Assembly (NCBI RefSeq): GCF_900113335.1
Contig: NZ_FOOX01000006.1
Coordinates: 165,416-229,415, forward strand
Source of the DNA: Desulfotruncus arcticus DSM 17038
GTDB taxonomy: Bacteria; Bacillota; Desulfotomaculia; Desulfotomaculales; Desulfallaceae
DNA: 64,000 nt
Direction: 5' to 3'
Positions within the stretch are counted from its first letter, which is position 1; each line of letters begins with the position of its first letter. The notes under the pieces were generated by a model, which was not told the origin of the DNA, did no database searches, and was given only the letters and a program-made list of their open reading frames with translations. Of the stretch, positions 26,308-35,884 are shown piece by piece. The position numbers and the translations under genes are program-made.

Positions 26308-28083
26308 TCAACTCGCGGCCGCGGCCTGGGAGGATATGAAACTGCTGTAGTACCCGCCCTTGCTTACCAGTTCCGCGTGGGTCCCGGTCTCCACCATCTC
26401 CCCGTTGTCCAAAACCACCAGCTTGTCGGCGTCCCGGAAAGTGGACAGCCGGTGGGCCACGATGATGGTGGTCCGGCCCCGGCGCAAATTCTTGATGGAT
26501 TTTTGTAAAAGCCTTTCGTTTTCGGTGTCCAGGCTGGACAGCGCTTCGTCCATAATCAATATGGGGGAGTTCTTAAGTAGCGCCCGGGCAATGGCGATCC
26601 GCTGTTTCTGCCCGCCGGACATTTTGACGCCCCGCTCCCCGGCCACTGTGTCATAACCATCCGGCAGCCCGGTGATGAACTCGTGGATATAAGCCGCCCG
26701 GGCGGCCTCCCGCACCTCTGCCGCGGTGGCCTCCGGCCTGCCCAGCCTGATATTCTCCATAATTGAAGCGTTGAACAGGTAAATATCCTGGGGCACCACG
26801 GTGATCAGGCCTCGCAGGTACTCCAGGGGGAGCTCCCGCAGATCAATGCCGCCGATGGCAATCCGGCCCCGCTGCACGTCCCAAAATCGCTGCAGCAGGT
26901 TGATGCAGGTGGTTTTGCCCGCTCCGGAATGCCCCACCAGGGCCACGGTTTCCCCTTCACCCACGGTGAAGCTTACATTCTTCAGCACATCGGGCAGCTC
27001 ATTCCGGTAGCGAAACCACACTTCGCCGAAGGATATTTCCGCTTTTGGAACGGCGGCCGGCGCGCCGGCTGCCGAGTCCCGCACCGTCTCCGGCGTCTCC
27101 ATCACGGCGTAAACCCGGTCCACGGCCGCCGTAATGATGCCGAAATTTCTGGCCATGTTCGATATCTCCAAAATAGGGATGAAGATGCTGACGGACAGGA
27201 TTACCGCCACCGGCAGCCAGCTGTAACCCATGCGGCCGTTTACAATTAGATAGGCCGATAGTCCCAGCACGCAAATTATCGCCAGGGAGGAAAAAATATT
27301 CAGCATGGCTCCTTCAAAACCCAGCCTTTTTCCGTAAACAACCAGGCTGTGTCCCAAGCGGTCGGAGTAGAGCCGCAACCGGTCCAGAAAACCTTTTTCA
27401 TAATTGAAGGATATGATCTCCCGCAGCCCCTGCACCCCGTCAACCGCTTCGGAGTTGATCTCCGCCAGTTTATCCCGGGTGTCCCGGCCCTGCCGGTCAG
27501 CCCTGATCCGCAGCCAAAAAGGCACGCTGAACAGCACAATCATCCAGGGCAGGACCGCCAGGGGCAGCAGCCAGTGCACCAAGCCCAGCATGACCAGGGT
27601 GACCAGCGAAACTAGAACCGCCACCAGAAAGCTCCCGGCGGTGTGGGCGAAAAACCATTCCAGCACTTCGGTGTCGGCCATCAGGGTGGAGGCCAGTTGA
27701 CCGGAGCGCATGTTCAAGAGGTAGGCCGGGGCCACCCTTTCCACCGCCTGATAAATTTTGATCCTGAATTCCACCAGGATCCGGAAGGCCACTTCGTGGG
27801 CCACATACATGTCGGTAAAGTACATGATCACCCGCAATGTCACCAGCAGGGCCAGCACCGGCAAAAAGGGCCAAATCTGCTCCCGGCCGCCCCCCGTGGC
27901 CGCCAGCCCCACCAGATAGGCAGCCAGGGCCATCCCGGCTATGGCAAACAAATGATGAAAAGTGCCGCTGCTTACGGAAATGGCCATGCCCTTCCAATAA
28001 GGCCGCAGGTATACCAAAAGCCTGGCAAAACCCGCCAGATGAACTCTAGTCAGCAAACCGCTCAAAGCCGTTCCCCCTCTCAT
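26308..28083 (-). CDS. ABC exporter half-transporter (membrane plus ATPase), second of a pair
   Basis: 591 residues: an N-terminal six-helix exporter domain (about 20-310) fused to an ATPase domain (about 345-591) with Walker A GHSGAGKTT, signature MSGGQKQRIAIARAL, Walker B ILIMDEALSSLD and switch AHRLST. ATP-binding cassettes of this B-type usually work as dimers. Its ATG overlaps the TAA of the upstream half-transporter, so the two are co-translated and probably form a heterodimer. Heading an operon of importers and methyltransferases, an export function for the same molecule is plausible. A CydDC-like thiol exporter is an alternative. Confidence 0.9.
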   Translation of the reverse strand: MRGGTALSGLLTRVHLAGFARLLVYLRPYWKGMAISVSSGTFHHLFAIAGMALAAYLVGLAATGGGREQIWPFLPVLALLVTLRVIMYFTDMYVAHEVAFRILVEFRIKIYQAVERVAPAYLLNMRSGQLASTLMADTEVLEWFFAHTAGSFLVAVLVSLVTLVMLGLVHWLLPLAVLPWMIVLFSVPFWLRIRADRQGRDTRDKLAEINSEAVDGVQGLREIISFNYEKGFLDRLRLYSDRLGHSLVVYGKRLGFEGAMLNIFSSLAIICVLGLSAYLIVNGRMGYSWLPVAVILSVSIFIPILEISNMARNFGIITAAVDRVYAVMETPETVRDSAAGAPAAVPKAEISFGEVWFRYRNELPDVLKNVSFTVGEGETVALVGHSGAGKTTCINLLQRFWDVQRGRIAIGGIDLRELPLEYLRGLITVVPQDIYLFNASIMENIRLGRPEATAAEVREAARAAYIHEFITGLPDGYDTVAGERGVKMSGGQKQRIAIARALLKNSPILIMDEALSSLDTENERLLQKSIKNLRRGRTTIIVAHRLSTFRDADKLVVLDNGEMVETGTHAELVSKGGYYSSFISSQAAAAS

Positions 28084-29813
28084 TAGCCATGCTGCAGCCT
28101 GGTCAACTGCGCGTAAACGCCCCGGGCCGCCAACAATTCACCGTGGGTGCCGGTCTCCTTGACCCGCCGGTCGTCCAGGACGATGATGCGGTCCGCGCCC
28201 TGGATGGTGGACAGCCGGTGGGCGATAATGATGGTGGTCCTGTTCCGGACCAACTGCTCCAGGGAGCCCTGGATCAGTTTCTCGCTGGCCCCGTCCACGT
28301 TGGAGGTGGCCTCGTCCAGGATCAGCAGCGGGGCATCCTTTAGTATGGCCCTGGCAATGGATAGCCTTTGTTTTTGCCCCCCGGAAAGCCGTACCCCCCG
28401 CTCCCCGATCTGGGTATCGTAACCGTTGGGCAGATCCGTGATAAAGTCATGGGCGTGGGCCAACCGGGCGGCCCTCTCCAACTCATCCCTGGCGGCTCCT
28501 GGGCGGGCGACGCCTAAATTTTCAGCCACGGTGCCGTAGAACAGGTAGGTGTCCTGGAACACAACGGCAATCTGACTGCGCAACAGCAGCAGGGGGTAGT
28601 CCCTGATATCCCGTCCGTTGAGCAGAATCGCCCCCTCTTGGGGATCGAAAAAACGCAGCAGCAGGTTCACCAGGGTGGACTTGCCGGAACCCGATTTGCC
28701 CACCACGGCCACCGTTTCCCCCGGGTGCACCCGGAAGGAGACGTCCTGCACCGCCGGCCTTTGGCCCCCGGCATAGCCGAAGGTGACGTTGACAAATTCA
28801 ACCCCCGGCCGGGTGCGGGTTTCCGTTTCCCCACCGTTTTCCCCGGACCGGTCCCGGATGTCGACGGCGGTGTCCAGGATATCAAATACGCCCCGGATCG
28901 CAGCGACACCCAGAAAACTGCGGTGCCAGAGCATGATCAGGTCGTTAAGGGGCCGGAAGCACTCCACCGACAGAAACAGAACCACGAACAGTTCCGCCAG
29001 GGGCATGTCGCCGGTGCTGACCCTGAGCGCCCCCACGCCGGCGGCCAGGGCCGAGCCGGCGGCGGCGGCCCATTTAACCACGGCGGAATCCAGCAGCGAA
29101 ATACCCAGCCCCTGCATGGAGTGGCGGTAGTGCCCCCAGGCTTCCCGGGCCAGTTCCCGGTCTTTTCTTTGGCCGGCATTGAACATCTTCAGGGTGGGCA
29201 TGCCCTGCATGGCGTCGATGTAGTGTGAGTTCAAACGGGCGTGGGACTGCCAGTAGTCCAGCATAATTTTGCCCACTGGCTTGCTCATTAGCTGGGGAAA
29301 CACCACCGTGACGAGAATGCCCGCCAGGGCGATGAGCCCCACCACCGGATCCAGGGTGAATATGTACAGGGCAATAAGCCCGGAACCGAAAAAAGCCACC
29401 AGCAACTGGGGGATGTAGCCGGTCAGCAGCGGCTCCAGGGATTCCACCCCGTCGGTCAGCAATGCCTGCAGGTCGCCGCTGCGGCGTTTTTCCTGGTAGG
29501 CCGGTCCCAAGTTTAAGATGTGCTGGAATAACCGTTCCCTGATCTTGCTTTTAACCAGAAAGGCGATCCGCATGCCGTAGATCTCGCTCAGCCAGTGGAG
29601 CACTCCCCGCAGCAGCACCAGCAGTCCGATGACAAGCAGAAGCAGCCCCAGGCCGTCCAGGCTTTGCTGATAGAAGACTATTTTGAGACCGGCGGCCACG
29701 GCCAGAGCCTGACCCACAAAGGTGGCGGTAATCAGTATACCCAGGCCGACCTTGCCGGCGATGTGGTGGTAGGAGCCTTGCAGCAGGGTGAACAATCTCA
29801 GAAAAAAAGACAT
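28083..29813 (-). CDS. ABC exporter half-transporter, first of a pair
   Basis: 576 residues with a six-helix exporter domain (about 15-310) and an ATPase domain with Walker A GKSGSGKST, signature LSGGQKQRLSIARAI, Walker B LLILDEATSNVD and switch AHRLST. It is the first gene of the 16-kb operon. Leader element D ends 66 nt upstream and an extended -10 promoter precedes that. Both halves retain complete Walker and signature motifs, so the dimer is not degenerate. Confidence 0.9.
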   Translation of the reverse strand: MSFFLRLFTLLQGSYHHIAGKVGLGILITATFVGQALAVAAGLKIVFYQQSLDGLGLLLLVIGLLVLLRGVLHWLSEIYGMRIAFLVKSKIRERLFQHILNLGPAYQEKRRSGDLQALLTDGVESLEPLLTGYIPQLLVAFFGSGLIALYIFTLDPVVGLIALAGILVTVVFPQLMSKPVGKIMLDYWQSHARLNSHYIDAMQGMPTLKMFNAGQRKDRELAREAWGHYRHSMQGLGISLLDSAVVKWAAAAGSALAAGVGALRVSTGDMPLAELFVVLFLSVECFRPLNDLIMLWHRSFLGVAAIRGVFDILDTAVDIRDRSGENGGETETRTRPGVEFVNVTFGYAGGQRPAVQDVSFRVHPGETVAVVGKSGSGKSTLVNLLLRFFDPQEGAILLNGRDIRDYPLLLLRSQIAVVFQDTYLFYGTVAENLGVARPGAARDELERAARLAHAHDFITDLPNGYDTQIGERGVRLSGGQKQRLSIARAILKDAPLLILDEATSNVDGASEKLIQGSLEQLVRNRTTIIIAHRLSTIQGADRIIVLDDRRVKETGTHGELLAARGVYAQLTRLQHG

Positions 29814-29879
29814 TGTCGTTACCTCCGTTGATTATTTGACGAAAAACTATTTAAAAGTGTGTTCCATCCCGATAAATAC

Positions 29880-29937
29880 AAAAAACCACGAAAACGGATC
29901 ATTCGCCCCTGCGAAAAATCTCAACCTTCGTGGTTTT
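29880..29937 (-). promoter_or_regulatory. CCACGAAGGTT leader element D (head of the 16-kb operon)
   Basis: On the minus strand, AAACCACGAA pairs perfectly over 10 bp with TTCGTGGTTT (plus-strand arms 29883-29892 and 29927-29936), followed by six T residues. The conserved 5' block CCACGAAGGTT is intact; the inside contains TTTTCGCAGGGGCGAA, an imperfect hairpin. Located between the promoter and the first exporter gene, it could control all fourteen genes. Confidence 0.65.
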
Positions 29938-29973
29938 GAAAGACATAACTTTATATTGATATTAATAAAAGGG

Positions 29974-29982
29974 ATTATAGCA
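29974..29982 (-). promoter_or_regulatory. Extended -10 promoter for the 16-kb operon
   Basis: On the minus strand TGCTATAAT, an extended -10. No good -35 is seen at 17 nt. It lies 37 nt upstream of leader element D. Confidence 0.5.
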
Positions 29983-30072
29983 TAGACTCTAATTTTTGTA
30001 CATGATTATTTTTTTATGTTTTTTAAACCGTTTACCGCGCGCTGTGACGGTCAATATAGTATTACTAGACTA

Positions 30073-30306
30073 TTAGTGTAATTTCATTGCCTTGATTTTT
30101 TGCAAAAGGCTTTCACCTTCTTTGATATGTTCCTTAAGATGGTCTATTTCACTCTGGGAGGCGTTCATCTTTTGTAATTCTGTCAGTTCGGTACGATGAG
30201 CAGCAATGGAACCCTCCACATCCTGGTACATTTCCATAGCTTTTTGAAAATCAATACCGTTTTTCATCTGCTCTTCAAAACGATGCTTAACACTACTGCA
30301 ACTCAA
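30073..30306 (-). CDS. Small hypothetical helical protein
   Basis: 77 residues from TTG 30306, with AGGAGGT 7 nt upstream. The sequence is charged and predicted all-helical, with coiled-coil character (EGSIAAHRTELTELQKMNASQ, then HLKEHIKEGESLLQKI), one CSS near the N-terminus, and no signal or membrane segment. No family recognised. It lies between the two transporter operons and is separated from both. Confidence 0.6.
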   Translation of the reverse strand: MSCSSVKHRFEEQMKNGIDFQKAMEMYQDVEGSIAAHRTELTELQKMNASQSEIDHLKEHIKEGESLLQKIKAMKLH

Positions 30307-30601
30307 TTGTCATACCTCCTGATTGGCTTTTTATTATTTTTCCATAATAATGAGTCGTTATGTATTAGACCAATAAGGGTGGTTGCAATAAATTCTTTAG
30401 AGAGAGGTATTCTGCTGAAATTCCCCCCCCCGGTGGAGGGATTTTACTGTGTGGTGGCTATACATCCGGGTAATTACGTAATCGACAAAGAAGGTAAATA
30501 TCACCGTGGCACCAGGCAGGACTTATGAATTCAACTCTTTCGCCTTTTCCCATGCGTTCATGTATTCGCGCCTCCAACCATGTATTAAAATCCTATCAAT
30601 A
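30307..30601. other. Intergenic segment with a possible gene remnant
   Basis: The plus-strand frame 30403-30528 reads ILLKFPPPVEGFYCVVAI then HPGNYVIDKEGKYHRGTRQDL, which looks like a real C-terminal protein fragment but has no start or ribosome-binding site. A C9 tract (30422-30430) interrupts it and suggests slippage decay. I do not recognise the family. Confidence 0.3.
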
Positions 30602-32266
30602 TCAGCTCAGACACAATTGCCCGCCCCGGCTGTTTTGCAGCAGGCTTTGGGTAAATGTGTGCCTGGGGAGGGCAAGCACCCTGCCGGTAGGCCCTTCCTC
30701 CACGATACATCCCGCCTGCATAACCGCTATGCGGTCGCTGGCCTTTCTGGCCAGAGCCAAATCGTGGGTGATCAGCAGGATGGCAAGCCCCTTCTTTTCC
30801 TGCAAATTGAGCAGTAGTTTAATAATTTTGGCCTGCACACTGGCATCCAGGGCTGAAGTCGGCTCGTCGGCAACCAGAACCCTGGGCTTCATTACCAGCG
30901 CCCGGGCAATGGACACCCTTTGGTTTTCCCCGCCGCTTAAATGATGGGGGTATTTATTAAGAAAATTGTCATCAGACGGGAGTTCCACATCCTCCAGCGC
31001 CTCCTTGACCAGGGCCAGCTTTTCTTCTTCGCTGCCCAGACGGTGGATATCCAGCGGTTCCTTTACCGCTTGAAAAACATTCATCCGGTGGCTGATTGAT
31101 TCTCTCGGGTTTTGAAAAACCATTTGCACCTGGCGGTGAAATATGGCGTCCCTGGCGCTGACTTTGGCCAGGTCGTAAAATATTTCTCCCGCATCAGCTT
31201 TAAGCAAGCCCAATACCGTTTTGGCCAGGGTGGTTTTCCCCGAGCCGCTTTCTCCGACCAGGGCCAGTGTTTCTCCCTCATAAAGTGTTAACTGCACCTC
31301 ATCAATGGCCTTAAAGGAGCCGAAAGTCTTACTTAGTTTTTTTACTTCCAGCACGGGGATAATACCACCCCGGTGGCAGGCAATCATTCCCCGGCCGTTG
31401 TCAACCAACTCCGGTGCTTCCAGGGCGCAAATATCTATCCGCTGCGTGCAGCGCGGGTGAAACGGACATCCGCCAACATTATGCGCCATTCTGCCGGGGA
31501 TGCCCTGTAAATCCTTGGTAGTATCCATGCCGGGATAAGAGCGCAACAATCCCCGGGTATAGGGATGGCGCGGGTTGGTCAGCAATTCTTCACTGGGACC
31601 CGTTTCGATTATGCGGCCCCCGTACAAAACCGCCACCTGATTTGACAGCTGAGCGGCTACCGCCAGGTCATGGGTTATCAGCAAAACGATTTTATCTCCG
31701 GCAATTTCATTTAATAACTGCACGATTTCATTTTTGGTAAACGCGTCCAGCGAGGCGGTGGGTTCGTCCAGGATCAGCACCTCCGGGTCGTTAACCAGCG
31801 CCATGGCGATTAATGCCCGCTGTCTCTCCCCGCCGCTTAACTGGTGGGGATACCTGGCCGCCCTGTCACCGTCCATTTTGACCAGCGCCAGTATTTCCGC
31901 GACCTTGGCCGGAGCCGTATGTTTATCGCCGGTCCCATGCACCAACACTGCCTCCGTTATCTGATCCTGAATAGTATACAAGGGATGCAGCGTATTTTCC
32001 ACGTTTTGAAACACCATGGACAGTTTTAAGCCTCTCAGGCGCCTACGCTCTTCTTCGCTCATAGCAAGCAAGTCCCGGTCATGGAAAAGCACCGCGCCGC
32101 AGCAACTGCCCTCCACCAACCCCATGACGCTTAATCCCAAAGTGGTTTTACCGGCGCCGGATTCTCCGATCAGGGAGAGAAACTGCCCTTGTTCTAACTT
32201 TAAATTAATGTTCTTTAATACCTGCGTTCCATTATAGGCTACACTTAGTCCTTTAATCTCCAGCAT
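30602..32266 (-). CDS. Fused double ATPase of the third peptide/nickel importer
   Basis: 554 residues with two complete ATPase domains in one chain. Domain 1 (1-255): GESGAGKTT, LSGGERQRALIAMAL, VLILDEPTASLD, ITHDLA, then CPFHPRCTQRIDIC. Domain 2 (about 305-540): GESGSGKTT, LSGGENQRVSIARAL, VLVADEPTSALD, ITHDLA. This corresponds to DppD and DppF fused. The start overlaps the upstream permease by 14 nt. Two scars elsewhere (2333-2398, 11746-11778) match this gene specifically. Confidence 0.92.
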   Translation of the reverse strand: MLEIKGLSVAYNGTQVLKNINLKLEQGQFLSLIGESGAGKTTLGLSVMGLVEGSCCGAVLFHDRDLLAMSEEERRRLRGLKLSMVFQNVENTLHPLYTIQDQITEAVLVHGTGDKHTAPAKVAEILALVKMDGDRAARYPHQLSGGERQRALIAMALVNDPEVLILDEPTASLDAFTKNEIVQLLNEIAGDKIVLLITHDLAVAAQLSNQVAVLYGGRIIETGPSEELLTNPRHPYTRGLLRSYPGMDTTKDLQGIPGRMAHNVGGCPFHPRCTQRIDICALEAPELVDNGRGMIACHRGGIIPVLEVKKLSKTFGSFKAIDEVQLTLYEGETLALVGESGSGKTTLAKTVLGLLKADAGEIFYDLAKVSARDAIFHRQVQMVFQNPRESISHRMNVFQAVKEPLDIHRLGSEEEKLALVKEALEDVELPSDDNFLNKYPHHLSGGENQRVSIARALVMKPRVLVADEPTSALDASVQAKIIKLLLNLQEKKGLAILLITHDLALARKASDRIAVMQAGCIVEEGPTGRVLALPRHTFTQSLLQNSRGGQLCLS

Positions 32267-33107
32267 GGTGTACCTCTTTTCTTAAACGTGGATTCATCAC
32301 GGTTTCCAGCGCGGTTCCGGTAAAGGTAAATCCCATGATCATCAATGAAAGGGCGAAGCCGGGCGGCAACAGCCACCACTTCCAGACATCAAGATAAGTA
32401 AATTGCAATGCGTTCTGCATCATTTTCCCCCAGCTAATCAAAGCCGGATCAGAAATTCCCAGGAAGGAAAGCCCGGCTTCCATAAAAACCGCCCGCCGGG
32501 CGAACTGGATAATAATTGCGGTAAGCACGGGGCCCATCTCCGGCACCAGGTGACGTTTCAGCACATATATCCAGCCGCCGCCAAAACTGCGTGCGGCCGC
32601 CACATGCATACTTTCTTTTAAAGCAAGGGTTTGCGACCTGACAATTCTTGCCCCCGATGGCCAGAGAAAAACCGAGATAATGATGATCAGCAATAACAGA
32701 TTGGGCTTAAGATAAGCCGCGACAAGGATGACCACAATTACCGGCGGAATCACCAGCAGCGCGTCGACCAGCCTCATTAGCACCCGGTCATAAATACCTC
32801 CCAGCAAGGCGGCGCTTCCGCCTATCAGCAAGCTGAATAATACCGCCAGTACGGCCGCCCCGCTGCCGGTCAGCAAGGAGCTGCGCGCGCCGTAAAGAAG
32901 CTGCGTCCACACATCCTGGCCCACGTCATTGGTTCCCAGCCAGTGCCGGGCGGACGGCGGCTGAAAAATCAACCCGGTATAGTCTTCCGGGCGATAGTGG
33001 GTCATAAGCGGCGCCAAAAGGGCCAGGGCCAACAAACATAACAGAATGGCCAGCCCGGTGCGGCCCATAAAATCACTTTTTACTTCTTGAAAAAAGTTAA
33101 TATGCAT
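32253..33107 (-). CDS. Peptide/nickel ABC permease (DppC-type), third importer
   Basis: 284 residues from ATG 33107, which has GAGG 7 nt upstream and overlaps the preceding permease by 11 nt. Six hydrophobic segments, HWLGTNDVGQDVWTQLLYGARSSL and AGLSFLGISDPALISWGKMM motifs of the DppC family. The motif variants differ from modules 1 and 2, so this importer is an older paralogue, not part of the recent duplication. Confidence 0.9.
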   Translation of the reverse strand: MHINFFQEVKSDFMGRTGLAILLCLLALALLAPLMTHYRPEDYTGLIFQPPSARHWLGTNDVGQDVWTQLLYGARSSLLTGSGAAVLAVLFSLLIGGSAALLGGIYDRVLMRLVDALLVIPPVIVVILVAAYLKPNLLLLIIIISVFLWPSGARIVRSQTLALKESMHVAAARSFGGGWIYVLKRHLVPEMGPVLTAIIIQFARRAVFMEAGLSFLGISDPALISWGKMMQNALQFTYLDVWKWWLLPPGFALSLMIMGFTFTGTALETVMNPRLRKEVHHAGD

Positions 33108-34068
33108 AAGCGATCCTCGGGTCAAGACGGGTATATACAATATCCACCAGTAAATTGACTAACAAAACAGTAACGGTCAGCACCAGTAATATTCCCTGCA
33201 GCAGGGGGTAATCCCGGGTCAGAAGAGCATTGTACAGCAATGATCCCACCCCGGGGTAAGAGAAAACAATTTCTATGAACAACGCGCGCGTCACCATGTG
33301 GGGCAGTTGCATGCCTGTGGCGGTAATCACCGGCAGCAGTGAGTTTTTACCCACATGCCGGTACCTGATGACCTTGTCGGGGCACCCCTTGGCCCTGGCG
33401 GTAAATATAAATGGCTCGCCCAGGGAGATGACCATAGCGTTTCTGGTTAAAAGAAAGGGATCTGCAATCCTGACCATGGCCAGCGCCGTCAGCGGCAGTG
33501 CCAGGTGTCTGAGCAAATCGGTCAAAAATGTGAGCCCGCCGTACCCGGCATACGGCGTAACAGCCCCGGCCAGAGGCACCAGCCCCAGCACCACACCGAA
33601 AAAAAGCAGCAGCAAAATACCGACGAAAAAGTCGGGAAAGCCGCTGGCAAACATCAACGAGCCAAGAAGCGCGCGATCCAGCGGTCGACCCCGCCTGTAA
33701 CCGGATTCTATGCCCAGAGCAACCCCCACCAGGGTGGAAATTATAATCGCCAGGCCCACCAGTAAAACGGTCCAGGGCAGTGAACCAAGGATGACAGCCA
33801 TAACCGGAGCGTTATAATAATAGGAGTAGCCCAGGTCGCCCCTTACCAGAGAACTGATATAAACCCAAAACTGCTGGCTGGTTGACTGGTCCAGGGCAAA
33901 CCGGCTAACCAGCTCCGCCTTGAGTTCCGGTGTCATGGCAATAAAAGCTTCATCTCCGTATATCGCCAGCAGCGGGTCTCCCGGCATCAGCCTGGGTAAA
34001 ATAAAATTAAGGCTCAAGATCAGAACAAGCGCGATTAGATAGTTAATTATCGAGGTCTGGTTTTTCAT
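33097..34068 (-). CDS. Peptide/nickel ABC permease (DppB-type), third importer
   Basis: 323 residues with six hydrophobic segments. An N-terminal FILPRLMPGDPLLA and C-terminal FSYPGVGSLLYNALLTRDYPLLQGILLVLT with RLDPRIAYAY identify a DppB-type subunit. The ATG overlaps the stop of the binding-protein gene by 4 nt (ATGA). Confidence 0.9.
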   Translation of the reverse strand: MKNQTSIINYLIALVLILSLNFILPRLMPGDPLLAIYGDEAFIAMTPELKAELVSRFALDQSTSQQFWVYISSLVRGDLGYSYYYNAPVMAVILGSLPWTVLLVGLAIIISTLVGVALGIESGYRRGRPLDRALLGSLMFASGFPDFFVGILLLLFFGVVLGLVPLAGAVTPYAGYGGLTFLTDLLRHLALPLTALAMVRIADPFLLTRNAMVISLGEPFIFTARAKGCPDKVIRYRHVGKNSLLPVITATGMQLPHMVTRALFIEIVFSYPGVGSLLYNALLTRDYPLLQGILLVLTVTVLLVNLLVDIVYTRLDPRIAYAY

Positions 34069-35660
34069 TTGACAAAAGGCATTTTATTCAGCGGTATCGG
34101 CACGCCAAGCCCGACACCACGCACGGTGTAATAAAGATTAACCTGTCCGTCATGGGCCCAGTAGTAGGTGTTATAATAAAGCGGCAGGGCCGGCATTTCC
34201 TCTGCATATAATTCCTGCGCCTGATTCAGATACTCCTGGCGTTTTCCGGCGTCCATGACGGAAATTTGATTTTTCAACGCAGCCACCAGTTCTTTATTTT
34301 GCTGATACCTAGCGCTATTAAAGCCCTGACCGATAATGACGCTGTTTAACTGGGCCGGGTCGCCACCCAATCCACCGTGACCGCTCAATACCAGATCAAA
34401 TTTCCATTCCAAAACCCTGCTATCAAGGGTTTTAGCTTCAATGCCCTGCAGATCGACTTTAACACCAACTTTTTCCAATTGCGCCTTAATTAACTCACCC
34501 TCACGCTCTCCAACATTTCCACTGCCTCCGGCACCAAATAACAGCTCCAGTTCCAGAGGCTGACCGTCCTTTTCAAAATAACTTCCCTGCTTGACGTAAC
34601 CTAATTTTGTCAATATTTCTTCCGCAGTAGCTGGCTCATAGGGATAGGCGCCGTCCAGCTTGCTGTTATACCACTGGCTGTCCTGCGGCAACAACCCCGG
34701 GCTGGCAGGCACACCGTAACCCCTTTGACAGGTATCCACCAGAGCCTGGCGGTCTATGGCATAGGCCAGCGCCTGGCGAAATTCTTCATTGGACAAAGGT
34801 TCCTTTTGGTGATTCATTACCAGTTTGGCCACCCAATCGTGGGCTCCCGGCAGCAGTTTAAAGCCTTCTTTTTCCAGTGCGCCGCTTAAATCAGGCGGCA
34901 CACTGGCAGCGTTGACCTGTTTTTGCCGCAAAGCAGCCGCCACTGCCTCATTGCCGATTTTTACAAACCTAATTTCAGCAACCTTGGGTTTTCCCTGGTA
35001 GTAATTGTCGTAGCGTTTGTATAAATAGGTTCCCTGGGTTTTATTGTAATCCTCCAGCATAAATGGACCTGTTCCGATACAGGCTTCCTTTTGCTGGAAC
35101 TGTTCCGGAGATTCTAAATCTTTGTAGATATGCTTCGGCAGTATGGGCAGAGTTGCTCCCACATACTCAAGAAATGGGGCATACGGTTTGTCCAGATACA
35201 TCTTCACCGTATAGTCGCCCTGGGCTTCGACGCTTTTGACAATGCTGGTGTCAACCCACTGGTAAGGATGTTCCCTGGTATAGTTAACGGTAAAAACCAC
35301 ATCTTTAGCGGTGAATTTTTCACCGTCATGCCAGGTAACATTATTATTAAGCTCAAAGGTGTAAGAGTTTTCATTTTCATTATATTCCCAACTGTTGGCC
35401 AGCGCCGGTATGTAATCCTGATCGTCTTTCCATACCAGAGTGTCGAAAACGAAGCTCATTCTAATATACCCCGGTCCCCTGGCATAGTGCCCGTAAGGTG
35501 AGGGAAAACCCCAGTCGCCGGTGGCATCCGCCACGGTATAGAGCAGATCACTGCCGCCGGCTGTTTCAGTGGAAGGCTTCTCCCCAGCTTGCTCCCGGGC
35601 GCAGCCGGCAAGGGCAAGAAGCAGCAATGCTATAGTGATGGCCAGTAAACATTTTCGCAC
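34065..35660 (-). CDS. Peptide/nickel-type ABC substrate-binding lipoprotein, third importer
   Basis: 531 residues, SBP_bac_5 family, lipobox LAGC at about residue 20. Landmarks: LANSWEYNENENSYTFELNNNVTWHDGEKFTAKDV and YYQGKPKVAEIRFVKIGNE. First gene of the importer operon; leader element E ends 95 nt upstream. The ligand is unknown. Shared regulation with fmdE and tsaA-cooC suggests a metal- or cofactor-related substrate. Confidence 0.88.
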   Translation of the reverse strand: MRKCLLAITIALLLLALAGCAREQAGEKPSTETAGGSDLLYTVADATGDWGFPSPYGHYARGPGYIRMSFVFDTLVWKDDQDYIPALANSWEYNENENSYTFELNNNVTWHDGEKFTAKDVVFTVNYTREHPYQWVDTSIVKSVEAQGDYTVKMYLDKPYAPFLEYVGATLPILPKHIYKDLESPEQFQQKEACIGTGPFMLEDYNKTQGTYLYKRYDNYYQGKPKVAEIRFVKIGNEAVAAALRQKQVNAASVPPDLSGALEKEGFKLLPGAHDWVAKLVMNHQKEPLSNEEFRQALAYAIDRQALVDTCQRGYGVPASPGLLPQDSQWYNSKLDGAYPYEPATAEEILTKLGYVKQGSYFEKDGQPLELELLFGAGGSGNVGEREGELIKAQLEKVGVKVDLQGIEAKTLDSRVLEWKFDLVLSGHGGLGGDPAQLNSVIIGQGFNSARYQQNKELVAALKNQISVMDAGKRQEYLNQAQELYAEEMPALPLYYNTYYWAHDGQVNLYYTVRGVGLGVPIPLNKMPFVK

Positions 35661-35754
35661 CTAAAATCCCCCTCGCTATTTGAATGTTTATATAACGAAA
35701 ACATAATCTCAGGTATATCCTTTATGTTTTACTTACCCTCACCTCCAAAAAAGC

Positions 35755-35812
35755 AAAAAACCACCAAAGCCGACACCCCCCGTTTTTCGGGGCATAACGA
35801 ACCTTCGTGGTC
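35755..35812 (-). promoter_or_regulatory. CCACGAAGGTT leader element E (third importer operon)
   Basis: On the minus strand ACCAC pairs with GTGGT, then six T residues. The GAAGGTT of the 5' block is conserved although its 3' partner (CTTTG) pairs only partly, arguing that these bases are conserved for more than P1 pairing. An inner hairpin GCCCCG-AAAAA-CGGGG(G) is perfect. Confidence 0.6.
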
Positions 35813-35846
35813 TTATTGAGATACTTATAGTCAATACTAAATTACA

Positions 35847-35872
35847 ATGGCCTTCGTAGCCATCATTTTTTT
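35847..35872 (+). terminator. Small hairpin with CTACGAAGGCC on the opposite strand
   Basis: ATGGC (35847-35851) pairs with GCCAT (35859-35863), followed by seven T residues on the plus strand. Read on the minus strand it lies in the leader upstream of element E and contains CTACGAAGGCC, close to the conserved block. It could be a terminator or a degenerate extra copy. Confidence 0.4.
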
Positions 35873-35884
35873 AAAATTAAAATA

